A stretch of 64,000 nucleotides of DNA from Hypericum androsaemum. Taxonomy: Eukaryota; Streptophyta; Magnoliopsida; Malpighiales; Hypericaceae. The notes beneath the pieces were generated by a model. That model worked only from the letters and a program-made list of their open reading frames with translations, had not been told where the DNA came from and searched no databases. The DNA lies in the NCBI GenBank assembly GCA_963995505.1, contig OZ023197.1:1719001-1783000 (forward strand), given 5' to 3'. Shown here piece after piece: positions 1 through 12,151 of this stretch; position 1 is the first letter of the stretch; each line of letters starts with the position of its first letter. A program made the position numbers and the translations under genes.

Positions 1-237
1 CAGGACAAGCTTAAAGCCCATGGACCCATGTGCAAGAGGTCCCTTTCTAATCCTCATCACATATCATATATAAAAAGAAACAGCATTTGGGTGAAACAAT
101 TATTCTGAACCACAGTGCAAAAAAAAATTCCTATACATCTCTATGACAAGAAAAAGAGGCATGTATAAATATTACAGAAGGGGACTCATAGGAGAAGGCA
201 ATGATAACATAATAGCAATAAGGACGAGGAGCCAGAC

Positions 238-3200
238 CTGCCATACTCATCAACGAGCATTCCTTCCATTTCTCTGATAGGATCATCCACCGACCGCTCA
301 GCTCGAGATGGACGTCTAAAAGAATATCCACCTGAAATCTCATTGTGTGAACCTCCAATGTCATCCATACAACGTCTCAAAAGAGATTCGGGAAAGATTT
401 TCCTCTCCAACCACAATTTCAAAACCTGTAAAACCAAAATCCAGTCACCAAGTAGCAACAGAAATAGATATTGACCCTGGAGAGGAAAGGAAAACAACCT
501 TTAGACATTGACGACGATTTTCACGAGCACCAGTACCAGATGGAACAGCAGCACCCACAAGACGAGGTAGTGCTGCTTCAACTGTCGGGACATAAGAGGC
601 TCCAGCAATACCTGAGTGAGAAGGATTGGAATCAACTGAATACAGGTAGCTGACTATTGGGATATTTCAAGTGAGAAATCAAACAGGGAAAAACAGTTCT
701 ACTCGTCAAAAGAGAAAGCTCGTGAAAAACCAGCTATTGAAAACCTGAAATAGTCTAGAGTGCAGAGATCGAACCTTTTTGATTGTGCGAGCATTGAGTA
801 ATAGAATCCACAAGAAAGAATAAATCAACTTTACGGTGAAAACTGGGCTCATTCTCCAACTTTCTGATAAGAAGTTCCACCACCTATATGAACATTCGTT
901 ATGAGTTCAAATCTTTCATCATGGTTATTTGCTAGTAGCATCATAATTTCAATTTAGCGAAAACAGAGGACGTATGTAAAACTTGTGTACCTCACTGGCG
1001 ATCCCATATTTGGCACAATCAATGGCAAGACGAGTTGCACGCCCAATACTTTCTTTTGTCCGTGATAATGTCTCAATCATCCCTTCAAAAGCATCACGGG
1101 AAACAGCAGCCTCGGTACCACCGCTCAAGGACCTCCCTGGAAGTCTGCTACCAGAATCAACTCTTCTCTCTTCCTCAGCATCTATCTCATTCCCAAATGA
1201 CAAATGATGACCATGAGTAGATGGAGAAACAAAATTGGTTCTCTGTACATCTGCCTGCATGGCATTGCCTGACCCAGATAAAGAAGGAATAGCTGCCAAG
1301 GGGCTGGGAGTGTTTCCCTGAGCATCATTGCTAGCAGAAAAAATAGCATTGGGGTTTCCAAGAGTAAAACTTTGCGAGTGAGCTTGCTTCCTCTTTGCTT
1401 GAGCGGCTGCAATAAGATTCTTCATAGACGTGGCAGAATCTGGAGTCTTGGAACCAAGCAACGAGCTAATTCTGCTATCAATACCTGCTTCCAGCCTACA
1501 ATTAAGAACAGAATAGCAACAAGATTGACAAATCAATACTTATTTGAAAAACCATTAAGGCACCAATATTGAACAGGGTAAAGGGCTATACATTGTTAAA
1601 GAATCCGCTACAGAAGCAGAGTCGCTTATACGTGGGATTGCCTTGGGAGTACTTTTCAATCTTTCTCCAGACACTGTTGGTCTATTTTTTTGACTCACCA
1701 AGTGATTCTGGCAGTCATTAGAACTCTCCACAACCAAACCTGAGATCTTACTAGAACTAGCTTGAGGGACTTTATGCATGCCAATGACAGGAACTCTAGC
1801 AGGGGTCATTGTCTTTGTTGTTTCTGGCCTTTGCTTCGATAGAGGAACTGAATGAGGAGACCTTTTAGGAGAACTTAAGACTTTTTTGGACTCTGCAGGG
1901 CCGACTCCAATCTTCCGAGGACTTTGAGAGATATCAGAACCAGCCCGCCTCATAGATTTTGCCTGGTTATCATGTAATCTGAAAGGAGCTTGCTTTGAAT
2001 TGCCGTGGTCAATTTGAGAAGAATTTGCTACTCTTGATTCAATCTTCATGGAGTTCCCATGCTGCTGTCTGGTACTACTTGCAGCATGAGCACCCATTTT
2101 CTTATTTACAGAAGGTTCTCTAGAATTGAAACTTGGTTTCCCATGAACTGGAGTTTTGGGCTCTGCATCATCTTCTTCCTCATCGTAAAAGCAAACGGCT
2201 CTCCTTTTAGACAAATGAGAAACTTGAGCTTTGACGCTGGTGTCACTCTTCCTCTCATCAGGATCCTTTTTCAACTCCATATCACCAGTATTCAGGGCTG
2301 CCGAGTGACTCATAGCTTCGAGTGCCCGCTTTCGTCGTTTTGAAACTGGAAGAACAGCTTCATCCCCAGATGCTTCAGCTTTAATTTCACTATTTTCAGC
2401 AACACTAGATTTTGGTTTCAGTACTTGGGCTGATGCATTAGATGCTTCATCTGTCTTGGGCTTGCCCGTTACAGTACCAGCATCATATTTAACTTTGGCA
2501 CCCCCAGAAGCAAGATCAGTTTTCTCTTTTCCCCCACCAATAGGACGACCTTGGAACTTAGGTTTACCAGCCTGAGAAGAAACATTAGATTTTTTTCTAA
2601 CAGATTGGGCTTTTAATGCCAGGACTATTCCTCTATCTGCAGACGATGTAGAGTGTCCAACCACTTTCTTGACGGCTTTACTCGCAGCTTGACCAGACGT
2701 TTCAGGCACACCATCTAAAGCTCTTAACCCCGTGTTGGCTTTTAACAGTTCTTTTGACTTCCTTCTTGAAGAATCCGAGCCATATTTTTTCAAGATACCA
2801 CCAGATGCGACCTTTCTTAACAATTTACCTTCCAGTTGCGAAGCAGATGCATCACCATTCATTGACATGGCTGTGAAGTTACTATTATCAACTGTATCTT
2901 CTAATTTCCTCTTGGACCCAGAAAGCATCATTTCGGACTTATGACCATTGGTCCGCCCACTCTCTCTGTTACTTGAGTTCTTTATGGAGTTCGCATCCCC
3001 ATCAACATTAGAACCTTCATTCTTCACAAGAGGAATAACGTCAGAGCTTCTTGGAGGGGGGGGCCCATGATTTTTCCCACCATTGGGCAGTTCGATTTTT
3101 GTCTCAGAAGATTCTGCCGAGGATAAAGTATCATCACTCTCAAAGGACACCGAATTCTTGTTATCTTCACAATCAGTGCCAACTTGTTCAGAGGATCCCT

Positions 3201-5539
3201 CACTCCTCGCCTCCCGATTAGCTCCATTACCATCATTTAAGCCGGCCTCAACCTCCTCGTCCTCTGTCCCATCTGCAGATGGAGCCGTGGCAGGAGATCT
3301 CATAGTATCGTCCACTAAAGTGCTTGATTTTTCTTTAAGCAGCCCATCAAATTCTGCACAAATCTCCTTAACGGCTTGGGAAAAATGCTTGGACCTGGAT
3401 TGACATCGAGCTAACAGTCTAGCCTTTGTTTCACTGGTGAACACTTGAATATCAGCTGGACCAACAAAAGCTCTGCCAACAAAGTAAAAGCACGGAAAGA
3501 TACCACACTTGAGCCATTTCATTGCAAACACCGTCCATATTTGAACAACATAAGAGAGATAAAAAAACAATTATTACAATATCCTCGCCTTCTAACACCT
3601 CCCTTGATTCATTTCCTTGTGACTCCCCATAAAAGCTTCAAATAATAATGACGAGTAGGCTGCCAATACATACACCATCTATTCAACTATAATCCAATAT
3701 CCATTATGTCATTAGAAGACTCCAAGGTCAGCAATGCTGGATCTAACCATAACAAAAATAGATATTTAGGATGAAGACAGCATTTAAGGCATATAACAAT
3801 GCTAAGAACAAGCCTAGAAACCAAAGAAAAATGAAACTGTATTTTCATGTCCAGTTGCAAATCGTTAAACGAGGCTACCATAAATGGGGAACTCTGGCCT
3901 TAATTTACAGTAAGGAAGCTCCATAAAGCACACAAAGAGCAGCAACATCAAAAGGCATATCACACCAAAATACATCTACTGGCAGACCTCATTCTAAAGC
4001 ACAGATTCCAGGACTAGCTGAGAAAATAGGTGATTGGACAAAGTGGTAATAACAGGAGATGAATGGATCAGAAAAGATAATAGTTAGTACTGCCTTCTTG
4101 TGAATTATGTCACAAATCCCCTCTCAAATATAGGAATCTGGATAAACAGAGAATGAATATCGTCAGATGCCACATCAAGAGCCCATGCAATTTTTCAGAA
4201 TCGAAAACCCCTTGATGCAGTAAAATATTAGGAGAGTGCATACAATCATCCTGGAGTAACAACTATATCGTTCAGCAGAAAAAAAGCAGTTCCATGATTC
4301 AAACATCAAGTGCGCCACTTATGTTTTGCCTAACAAATCTTTAAACCATCACCCAATCCAAATACTGCATCCAGAGATCCTAGTGCAAGACAAAACACTT
4401 CAACAGAGAGATTTGCAAAATCAGGATTAAAAGGACTTACATTTCTTGAGTTCCATAGAAGTGGACAAAGTGTTTCTTCGTGTCTGGTGCCAGCTTCCAA
4501 TCTTCAGGACGGCTGACCTGGAAATTGACAGCACAGCAAGATCAAAAACTCAATGTGCCACATAACATTACTGTATTCATTTAATAGGAACACATGCATC
4601 AAAACAGCATTCAAAATTAAAAAAAGCCATTCCGCAGGTCCAAGTTTATACTATAATAAAAGGACAGAGAATGAGTAAGACAACCTACGTGAAGAACTTT
4701 ATATAGATCTATAATTGAAAACTGTAAAGGTAAAAGGTAGGATTGACCCTTGACATTGCCCATACTAATGAAGGACAGAAAACTGCATATATCAAGATGT
4801 GACTATAAAGAAAACAGATGACATATATCACTTCAAGACCAGCAGAGCCATCACTAGAGTCAGAACTGTGAAGTGGCAGTATAGTTCAATAACAGACGCA
4901 ATACCGTCTCCTTCCTAAAATCATTATATTCAATAAAACCACTTCAATTGCTGGTACATGTTGCAGTTTAAATCTTAGCCCAGATACAGACAGGTAAAAG
5001 TGAACTCCTACACCCCTTTTTAACTCCTGCAACTTATCACACAGCGAAAGCATCACTCAGCCGCTTTTAACTCCTCCATCTGTATCACTACATCGAAGTT
5101 CCAGACTTAACCAACTGATAGCCCGTCAAATCCAGCCAAAAACTTGACTAACTCAATTTTCCTAAGAACATTCTCTCCACTAACTCTATTTCCACATCAC
5201 AAACAAACCTATTAACTAAAAGATATCACACTGAATTCGGCCAAGCGCTTGAAATACCAAGCAAAGAGACAACGGGACGCAACCCCAATCGTAAGGTGAT
5301 CATAAGTAGATACATTAACAAGTACCAGCAGTGCGACGACCCCCTCAAGCAAAAAAAGAAAAAGAAAAAATCATTAGTGGTAAATAATTAAAAAAAAGAA
5401 AAAAAGGGAAGGAAACGAAAAACCGAACCTTGGCGGGCCAAAAAGGGAAGCCCTTGACTTTGGCAAGGACCAGATCGCCCAGCCTCAACTGCCCCTTCGA
5501 CTTCGATTTACCCCCTACTCTTCTCCTCCCCGGAGCCAT
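238..5539 (-). CDS. HUA2: HUA2-like PWWP/CID protein (ENHANCER OF AG-4 type), C-terminal part outside window
   Basis: Plant nuclear protein of the HUA2/HULK family, which in Arabidopsis acts in RNA processing of floral regulators such as AGAMOUS and FLC. Exons visible (high to low coordinate): 5539-5429, 4517-4441, 3472-1592, 1495-991, 883-775, 611-499, 425-238; all have AG/GT borders and joining phases, giving about 994 residues. The N-terminus is basic, then comes a PWWP domain (residues about 20-110) with the variant signature FPFWPA. The large third exon encodes a charged, Ser/Lys-rich low-complexity region. Exons 4-7 encode a CID/RPR-like helical domain (VVELLIRKLENEPSFHRK, DLFFLVDSITQCSHNQKG) of the kind that binds the RNA polymerase II C-terminal tail. 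The start at 5539 is the first ATG before the PWWP domain. The donor at 237 leads into an intron that runs off the window, so the C-terminus is missing. Family assignment is strong; which HUA2/HULK member it is remains open. Confidence 0.9.
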
Positions 5540-6427
5540 CCCTACACGACCGGCCGCCCCCCTATCCCCCCAACCCTACTTTAATTTTTCTCTCCTTCGA
5601 AAACCCTAGCGGAGGGAGAATTACGGGCGGAGAGGAGGAATCGGAGTCACGCAAAGGAGGAAGAAGAGACGGAAACCCTAATAGTACTCGCCGGACGGAA
5701 CACCGGCAGCCAGCGCGGTCCCGGCGACGGGGTCGATGATTAGAGCGTCGCCGGAGGATGGCGGCGCGGCATTGGGGTTCCAAAATCGGCGATTTAATTG
5801 CGAACGACAGGGGAAAAGCGATTAAGCGGAGTGTAGAGAGAGAGAGAGAGAGAGGCGATTTGTTTTTGTCCTTTTCTTTGTTGGTTATTTTGATGAGGCG
5901 GTCGATAGATAGAGAGAGAAAGAAGAGAGAGATTGTGCTTGTGGGATTTTGTGTTTTGGTGGGGGCTAAAATAAAATGTTAGGGATTTGGGGTGGTTGTT
6001 TGATTTCAAGGAAGATTTGGGGTCGTTTTAATTGTTTTTCTTTGTTTTTTTATATTTTCTTGGACTTATTTTACTATATCGACTAATTCAGATTCGAACA
6101 TAATAAAGCCTTAAAAAAATTAAAAAATTTCTCAAAAAATATTTAACATTCTTAATTAGGACTTTTTAATTAAACTAGAGCATCTTATATCTATTGAAAA
6201 ATCTGTAGCCAATAAAAGTGGAGATCTACATATTTTAGATTTTTTATACCTGACATAATTCATCCATGTTCAAATCATATAAGACTTTTGAAAAATGTGA
6301 AAATTCAACATGTAATTAACGAACTTGAGACATTTTGAAAATCGGATGTTGCCCTCAAAAGGAAATAATATCCGCAAAAAATCATGGTATGTACTCAATG
6401 TCATACCGCTGCATCCAAACCCTAACC
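5540..6427. other. Region between the HUA2-like start and the CLPP2 copy 1 stop
   Basis: The part next to 5540 is the GC-rich leader and promoter of the HUA2-like gene (reading leftward). It includes AAACCCTA-type telo-box motifs near 5600 and 5680 and GA-rich microsatellites at about 5835-5853 and 5908-5931. From about 6010 the sequence is AT-rich and is the 3' flank of CLPP2 copy 1. No further gene is visible. Confidence 0.6.
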
Positions 6428-8181
6428 TTAATCTGTCTTCCCCTCCTCAACGGCATCAGCTACCAAAGTCATTGGCCTCTCAGTAATAACCTCATCAATC
6501 AGACCAAAATCCTTTGCCTCCTCCGGAGTCATGAAATAGTCTCTATCCATGTACTTCTGTATTACATCTATCTCTTGGCCCGTGTGCTTTGAATACAAAG
6601 CATTCAGACTGTCCCAAACCTTTACGATCTGCTTCGTGTGAATCGTCATGTCTTTCGCTTGTCCACTGTATCCGCCGGATGGCTGATGAATCATAATCGT
6701 GGAATTCGGGAGCGACTTCCTCTCGCCCTTTGTACCAGCTGCCAAGAGGAGGGACCCCATGGATGCCGCTTGGCCCATACAGAGCGTACTTACCGGAGAG
6801 CGAATGTACTGCATTGTGTCATAAATAGCAAGGCCTGTAACAACGCAAGAAACACATCACATCAAACACAGTCAGCAAAGATCAATCCGAACCATCTCCA
6901 AAATACAACTCGGGCTAAACTCACCAGCAAAGTGAAAGAGATAAAGGATGCAAATGATCCGAGTGATTCTTAACATATCAATGCTCGCTGCAGCCAGTTT
7001 GTTACTAGCTAATCTATTGTTCTTTAGTAGACATTTGGATAGAGCAAAAATATATACTCTTTCCTCTTGAACATGCGAAGAGACAAATCCAATGGCATGG
7101 TAAAACCCAAAATAAAAGTGCAATTGCATTTTAATTTTTACATGGGCAACAAAGCACGACAGATTGAAAAATAAAAAACAATTAGGATCTGCAACCAAAC
7201 ACAGTGTTCAGGAATCAATGCCAGTATACTAAATTCTTCTGGACTGATCTAAAGACCAGGCAACCGAAAAGCCTAACGAATCATCGCTCATCCATCATTA
7301 ACAATTTAACCAACCAAGATAATGCCTAGTGGAAATATCCCCATTTCCTTTCAAAGAACAAAAGTTACACTTATATACAGAATCCATTTCCAAATCAACC
7401 CTTTTCACGCTTGGTTTCACAAGCAAGAAGCCAATTTCCGAATCCAAACTCACTCAGGTCTAATGAATCCAACTCGAGAGTGAATTCCACCTCAGTAGTT
7501 AGAATCCAAAAACCGAATCCCAAAGAGCAACAAACAGAAGACTTGATCGTGCCTCAATTGCCAATTAGACCAAATCAATACAATACCCAGGAAAAATACC
7601 CACATCCAAAGACATCGACGGATCGCATTTCCAGATCTAAACCCTAATTCAACTCACTCATGTTTAACGAATCCAACTCGAGAGTGAATTCCACCGCAGC
7701 AGTTAGAATCCGAAAAACGAATCCCAACCAAAGAGCAAGAAACAGAAGATCTGGCCGTGCCTCAATTGCCAATCAGACCAAATCAATACAATGCCCACTT
7801 CCAAAGTCATTGAGTGAATTCCACCAAAAGCTAAACCCTAATTCAATCCGCATTTTCGAGGGACACGAGGGGGTTAGGGATTAGGGTTTTACCAGCGGTG
7901 ACGGCGCCGCCGGGGGAGTTGAGGTACATGTAGATGGGCTTGGAGGGGTTTTCGGACTCGAGGAAGAGAAGCTGGGCCACCACCACGTGGGCGGTGTCGT
8001 CGCCGATTGGGCCGTTGATGCAGATGATCCGCTCCTTGAGGAGCCGCGAGAAGATGTCGTAGGCGCGCTCGCCGCGCGACGAGTGCTCGATGACCATCGG
8101 GACCAGCGAGTAGGCCCGCGACGCGGCGGCGGCGGGCCGCGGGGCCAGCAGCCGCCTGCAGCTGGAGGCCAGGCCGCGCAT
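6428..8181 (-). CDS. CLPP2: ATP-dependent Clp protease proteolytic subunit 2, mitochondrial (copy 1)
   Basis: Serine peptidase subunit of the mitochondrial ClpXP protease. Two exons, 8181-7893 and 6834-6428, join in phase (intron 1058 bp) to give 231 residues, a normal length for plant CLPP2. Residues 1 to about 28 are Arg/Ala/Ser-rich without acids, as in a mitochondrial presequence, and are followed by [18 protein letters not shown], typical of CLPP2. The catalytic triad is intact: Ser121 in GQAASMGS, His146 in MIHQPSGGY and Asp195 in MDRDYFM. Exon 1 is very GC-rich against an AT-rich surround. Of the three window copies this one is closest to the canonical mitochondrial protein as I know it from Arabidopsis, so it is probably the ancestral locus. 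The other two copies lie 20-27 kb to the right on the same strand. Confidence 0.95.
7446..7798. repeat. Tandem direct repeat inside the CLPP2 copy 1 intron
   Basis: Two copies of a segment of roughly 145 bp begin near 7446 and 7650 (period about 204 bp). Both contain AATCCAACTCGAGAGTGAAT followed by matching sequence through a shared stretch beginning CGTGCCTCAATTGCCAAT. They lie wholly within the intron, so the protein is unaffected. Confidence 0.8.
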
Positions 8182-8889
8182 GGTTTAAGGTTTAGGGAAA
8201 GGAGGGGAGATTTCGAGAGGAGTTTGGATAGAAATAGGTTTTCTAGTTACGTGGTCGTTGGGTAGTTTCCGTCTCCGAAGCTACTCTAAATATATCGATT
8301 AAGTTATTTAGATCTGATTAACTTTTTGGTATACAACATCATTTAGATAGATAGGATAATTAGATTATGGCATTTAAATAACTGTACAAGGCGGTGAGAA
8401 AAATTAACTGAAAGTTAGGATTCAGTCCTTATCAAATATGATTCGGTGTAAAAAAATGATGTAACGTTTATTTTTTTATAATACAAAACTATGATTGATA
8501 ATAGTCTTATGTCATGTATAATGTAAATCTAGAACGAATATGTGCTACTATGAAAACTATTTACATACAATTTGTATATTTTTTCACAAATGACATTTTT
8601 TGATTTTTTTTCATAGATGTAGATAATTTTAAAGGTAAATTTTTACATCTTGTTACACCTTGATAGGGTTTGAACCCTAAACTTCCATCAAATCATTCAA
8701 TACCTTGTGCCGCTAAATAATAATTCACTTTTAACAAAAATTTGTTTCGGAATGGGGTTAAGATTTTTGGTGTAGAAGCAATAGACAATATTTGCTACAA
8801 TTTTAAAAATATCGCTTTGAATTGAATAAGTTAAATCAATAAAATATATAAAACTAATCTTGTTAATTTAGAAATACTTTATTTGTAGA
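8182..8889. other. CLPP2 copy 1 leader/promoter and AT-rich intergenic DNA
   Basis: Directly right of the start codon is the short leader of CLPP2 copy 1. The rest, from about 8290, is AT-rich with no recognisable coding sequence or repeat boundary until the copia LTR fragment at 8890. Confidence 0.5.
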
Positions 8890-11608
8890 TGTTAAGTTTT
8901 GGCGAGAATTGGTGTTGGCTGGCGCCAGCCAATCGACCAAATAGAAGTTGGCTGATTTGGGGACCTAGCAGCAGTTAGACTCTTGGCGCCAATCGGATCC
9001 CACGCAGAGCTATTTTCTGTTTTGATTGGACTCTTGTTTTGGACTCCTAGATTGGAGCAAAAGTACATATGCAAGTCTTCATCAAACAAGCTTTATCTTA
9101 AGCAAAAGTTATACGAGCTTAAGATGATGGAGGACTCAGACTGAGCCAACATATCAACGATTTCAATCAACTAGTGAGTAATTTTATAAGGGTCGATGTG
9201 AAGTTTGGGGATAAAAATAAGGCATTGTTGCTGCTGAATTTCTTACCAAGTTCCTACGAAAATTTGGTTACAACTCTAACATAGGGCAAACAGTCAATGG
9301 TGTAACTGGTGTTAAAGGATATCACTAGTGTTCTACTAGGGTTTCATCAAAAGAAGAAGGCCGACGATGAACAAGAAAAAGGGCTGGTTGTGAGGGGTAG
9401 CCATGGCCCATGGTCGTAGAGAAGGAAAAGATGGAAGATGATCCAAGTCGGGGCCAATGAAGTTCAAAGAAAATTGCTTCGAGTGAGGAGAAAATGGACA
9501 CATGAAGAAGCATTATCTAAGAAGAACTCAGGACCACGAGGAAAAAAGATTGGCATCCATGAATATGGCCTCATATTCGGATAGGTCAGATGGTGATTGT
9601 CTTTCTGTCTTATCAAGTCCGAAGCAATATGTTAATTTTTGGCTTTTGGATAGCGCATGCTCTTTTCAAATGACGCCCAACAGGAATTGGTACGAAGCCT
9701 AAAAGTTTGTTAAATCAGGCATGATGACTGTGGGTGATGGTTCTACTTGTAGATTTGCTGGCATATGATTTACAATTCAAGATGTGGGCTGGTGTTGAGA
9801 AAAAGTTGTGTGGGGTTAGGCATGTCCCAAAGTTAGAAAGAAATTTGATCTCATCAGGAGCCATGTATTATAGTGGGTATGGTTGTATGGTTGTAGGCGG
9901 TCTAATTGAGATAGAGAAGGATATTGTGGCAGTGATGAAGGGTGGAAGGGATGCTAGGAATACTTACAAGTTAGTGGGGGGCACGATTGTTGGTGGAGTC
10001 ATCTCAATTGATTCTGATAGAGGCAGAAAAGCTCTTGACATATGAATTTAGATCGTATGAAGGAGCAAGGTCTTGGCATTAATAGTTTAAGTGCAGCTAA
10101 GAGGGTTATTGGAATGGGGATTTGCGGAGACAAGGTTAGCAAGCCCCCGCTATAGTTGTCTAAAGGCACGCCCAAAGCAAATGTGTGGGTAGCTTGGCAT
10201 TAGAAATACGAAGCCGTTGGTAACACCACAGACGAATTGGGTATGTCACTCAAGGCCGGACGCTGGAGTTCGTGACATATCAAGGGTTCTACTTGATAGA
10301 AAAAAAGGTTGCATTACACAATGTATATTTTGGCTTGTAGCATCGGTCCGAGGCAAAAAGGTCTAACGAGAAAGCAATTCGAGTTATAAAGCATAAGGGT
10401 GATCAGGAAAATAGAGGGGTGTGTATTAGTCACAAGGTTGCTTCAGCATGTGAACTTGTATGTTGGGGCTCAATAGATGTTAGAGGGAATGCATTAAGCA
10501 AGATCAGGAGATGCTCAAGTTTGAGCGATGTCTCCAAGTGATTGAACAAAGGTCGAGAGAAGTGTAGATGGTCTTATTGATGACAGAGTATCTATGGTTC
10601 TGTGATACCCCGTTAATGACTATTCTGAAAAGTCTTAAGTGATTTGATTGATACTATCCAGGTGCACCTTCTTTTTCGGCACACATCCTGAGAGAACCCT
10701 AAGGTTAAATGTGTTTGGTCGGGAGTAGGATTAGGATCGGTGACCTCCTGAAAAAAAAATTTGGGATGCGTGCGAGTGAGGACAAAGTATGCTGGAAAAG
10801 ACCGTGTTGGTTTGTGGAGATCACATGGCGTTATATTTGGTATCAAAGCAAAAAACTAGTTCTGGGACTGTTCTGTGTTCTGTCTGGCACGACGATGATG
10901 TCGCATATTTAAGGAGAGGTGAATGTGATACCCCGTTAATGACTATTCTGAAAAACCTTAAGTGATTTGATTGATACTATCCATGCCAACAAGGTGCACC
11001 TTCTTTTCCGCTACACATCCTGAGAAAACTCCAAGGTTAAACGTGTTTGGCCGAGAGTAGGACCAGAATGGGTGACCTCCTGGGAAATTTTTTGGTATGC
11101 ATGCGAGTGGGGACAAAATACGCTGGAAAAGACCCGTGTTGGTTTGTGAAGACAGTCGATCAGATCACGGGGTATTACAGGTTCAAGGTGGAGTCGATAG
11201 AGTCGGTTTAGTCTTGCAAGATTTTGTGTTTCTTCAAGGAGCGATCTTTCGTCAAAGTGGAGTTTGTTGAAGTTCGGGTGGAGCTTCATGGTATTTTCAA
11301 AGGACAACTTCTTGCCAAGGTAGAAATTGTTAAGTTTTGGCGAGAATTGGTATTGGCTGGTGCCAGCCAATGCATTGGCTACAACCAATCGAGCAAACAG
11401 AAGTTGGCTTATTTGGGGACCTGGTAGTGGGTCTGTTCATTTCTTTGATCCAAATTTTATTGATTAGATGTTGCAAGATATATTTATAGTGATTGAATTA
11501 AAAATTTATCACATTAACATGTTACATATCTTTTTCTGCTCTCTCTCTCCCTCTTCTTATTTTCTTTAAATTCTTGTCATTCCCTTACTAACTCTCTATA
11601 CACCAACA
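8890..11608 (+). mobile_element. Degenerate, internally deleted Ty1/copia retrotransposon
   Basis: Plus-strand copia remnant. The 3' LTR is about 11328-11608, with ends TGTT...AACA, preceded by a purine-rich tract (GCCAAGGTAGAAAT). A truncated 5' LTR begins at 8890 and shares TTAAGTTTTGGCGAGAATTG with the 3' LTR. Between them, gag-like sequence (about 9050-9450) is broken by stops. A protease-like segment follows at 9502-9702 with WLLDSACSFQMTPNRNWY, where the usual DSG active site reads DSA. A post-protease segment with a VRHVPKLERNLIS motif lies at 9734-10045. Reverse transcriptase and RNase H are missing. Many stops and frameshifts show it is dead. A Cassandra element is nested at 10601-11179. 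Confidence 0.85.
10601..11179 (+). mobile_element. Complete Cassandra-type TRIM (LTR element carrying 5S rRNA-like sequence)
   Basis: A 579-bp element with two LTRs, 10601-10835 and 10924-11179. They start TGTGATACCCCG, and the 3' LTR ends GGGGTATTACA, its near-perfect inverted end. Each LTR contains a 5S rRNA-derived block (about 10680-10765 and 11025-11095), including GGGTGACCTCCTGGGAA in the 3' copy. The primer-binding site TGGTATCAAAGC at 10838-10849 matches the initiator tRNA-Met type. A purine-rich tract (AAGGAGAGGTGAA) ends just before the 3' LTR. A 5-bp target duplication GGTTC flanks it (10596-10600 and 11180-11184). The interior is only about 88 bp and non-coding, as in TRIMs. 5S sequence inside the LTR is diagnostic of the Cassandra family. 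Confidence 0.93.
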
Positions 11609-11737
11609 GAAAAAAAATCCCAAAAGAAATCAAAAGCAATGTAGAAGTGCCTCTTTCCTTGTCACAGAGAGGACCATCAATATTTTACTACCATGCCATA
11701 GTTGTTCCCGACTTACCTAAATGACGAGGTCTAAGGA

Positions 11738-12142
11738 GGGTTTGGATTGGGTACAGAGTGAAGAAATCATTCTGAAGGGTTTGGAGTGAAGGGGGGAACT
11801 GCACTGGCCAGCGCTGTTATGTGATACTGGCGTATGCAGTTATGTGATACTTGCATTTGTTTTTGTGATAGCGGCATGTCTTGTTTATGATATTGGCGCG
11901 CGTGACTTTTTTTTATTTTGGTCCCTGTATTTTAACATTTTTACAAAAAAGTCTTACAGACATGCGCAGTTATGTAATACTGGCATGCACAGTTATGTCA
12001 TAATGACATTTATTTCAGGCATGTGTCTGTGCGTGATTTTTTTATTTTGGTCCCCGTATTTTAATATTTTTGTAAAAAAAATTTCGCGTGTCTTCATTCC
12101 GAACGGTTTAAAATCTGGGCATTCCGTACCCAATCCATACCC
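11738..12142. mobile_element. Mutator-type MITE
   Basis: A 405-bp element whose ends are inverted repeats: GGGTTTGGATTGGGTAC on the left and the complement of GGGTATGGATTGGGTAC on the right. It is flanked by 9-bp near-identical duplications, GTCTAAGGA (11729-11737) and GACTAAGGA (12143-12151), the size made by Mutator-like elements. Inside, a module of about 125 bp is tandemly repeated (near 11895 and 12025, both with TTTATTTTGGTCCC followed by a matching tail). No coding capacity. Confidence 0.75.
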
Positions 12143-12151
12143 GACTAAGGA

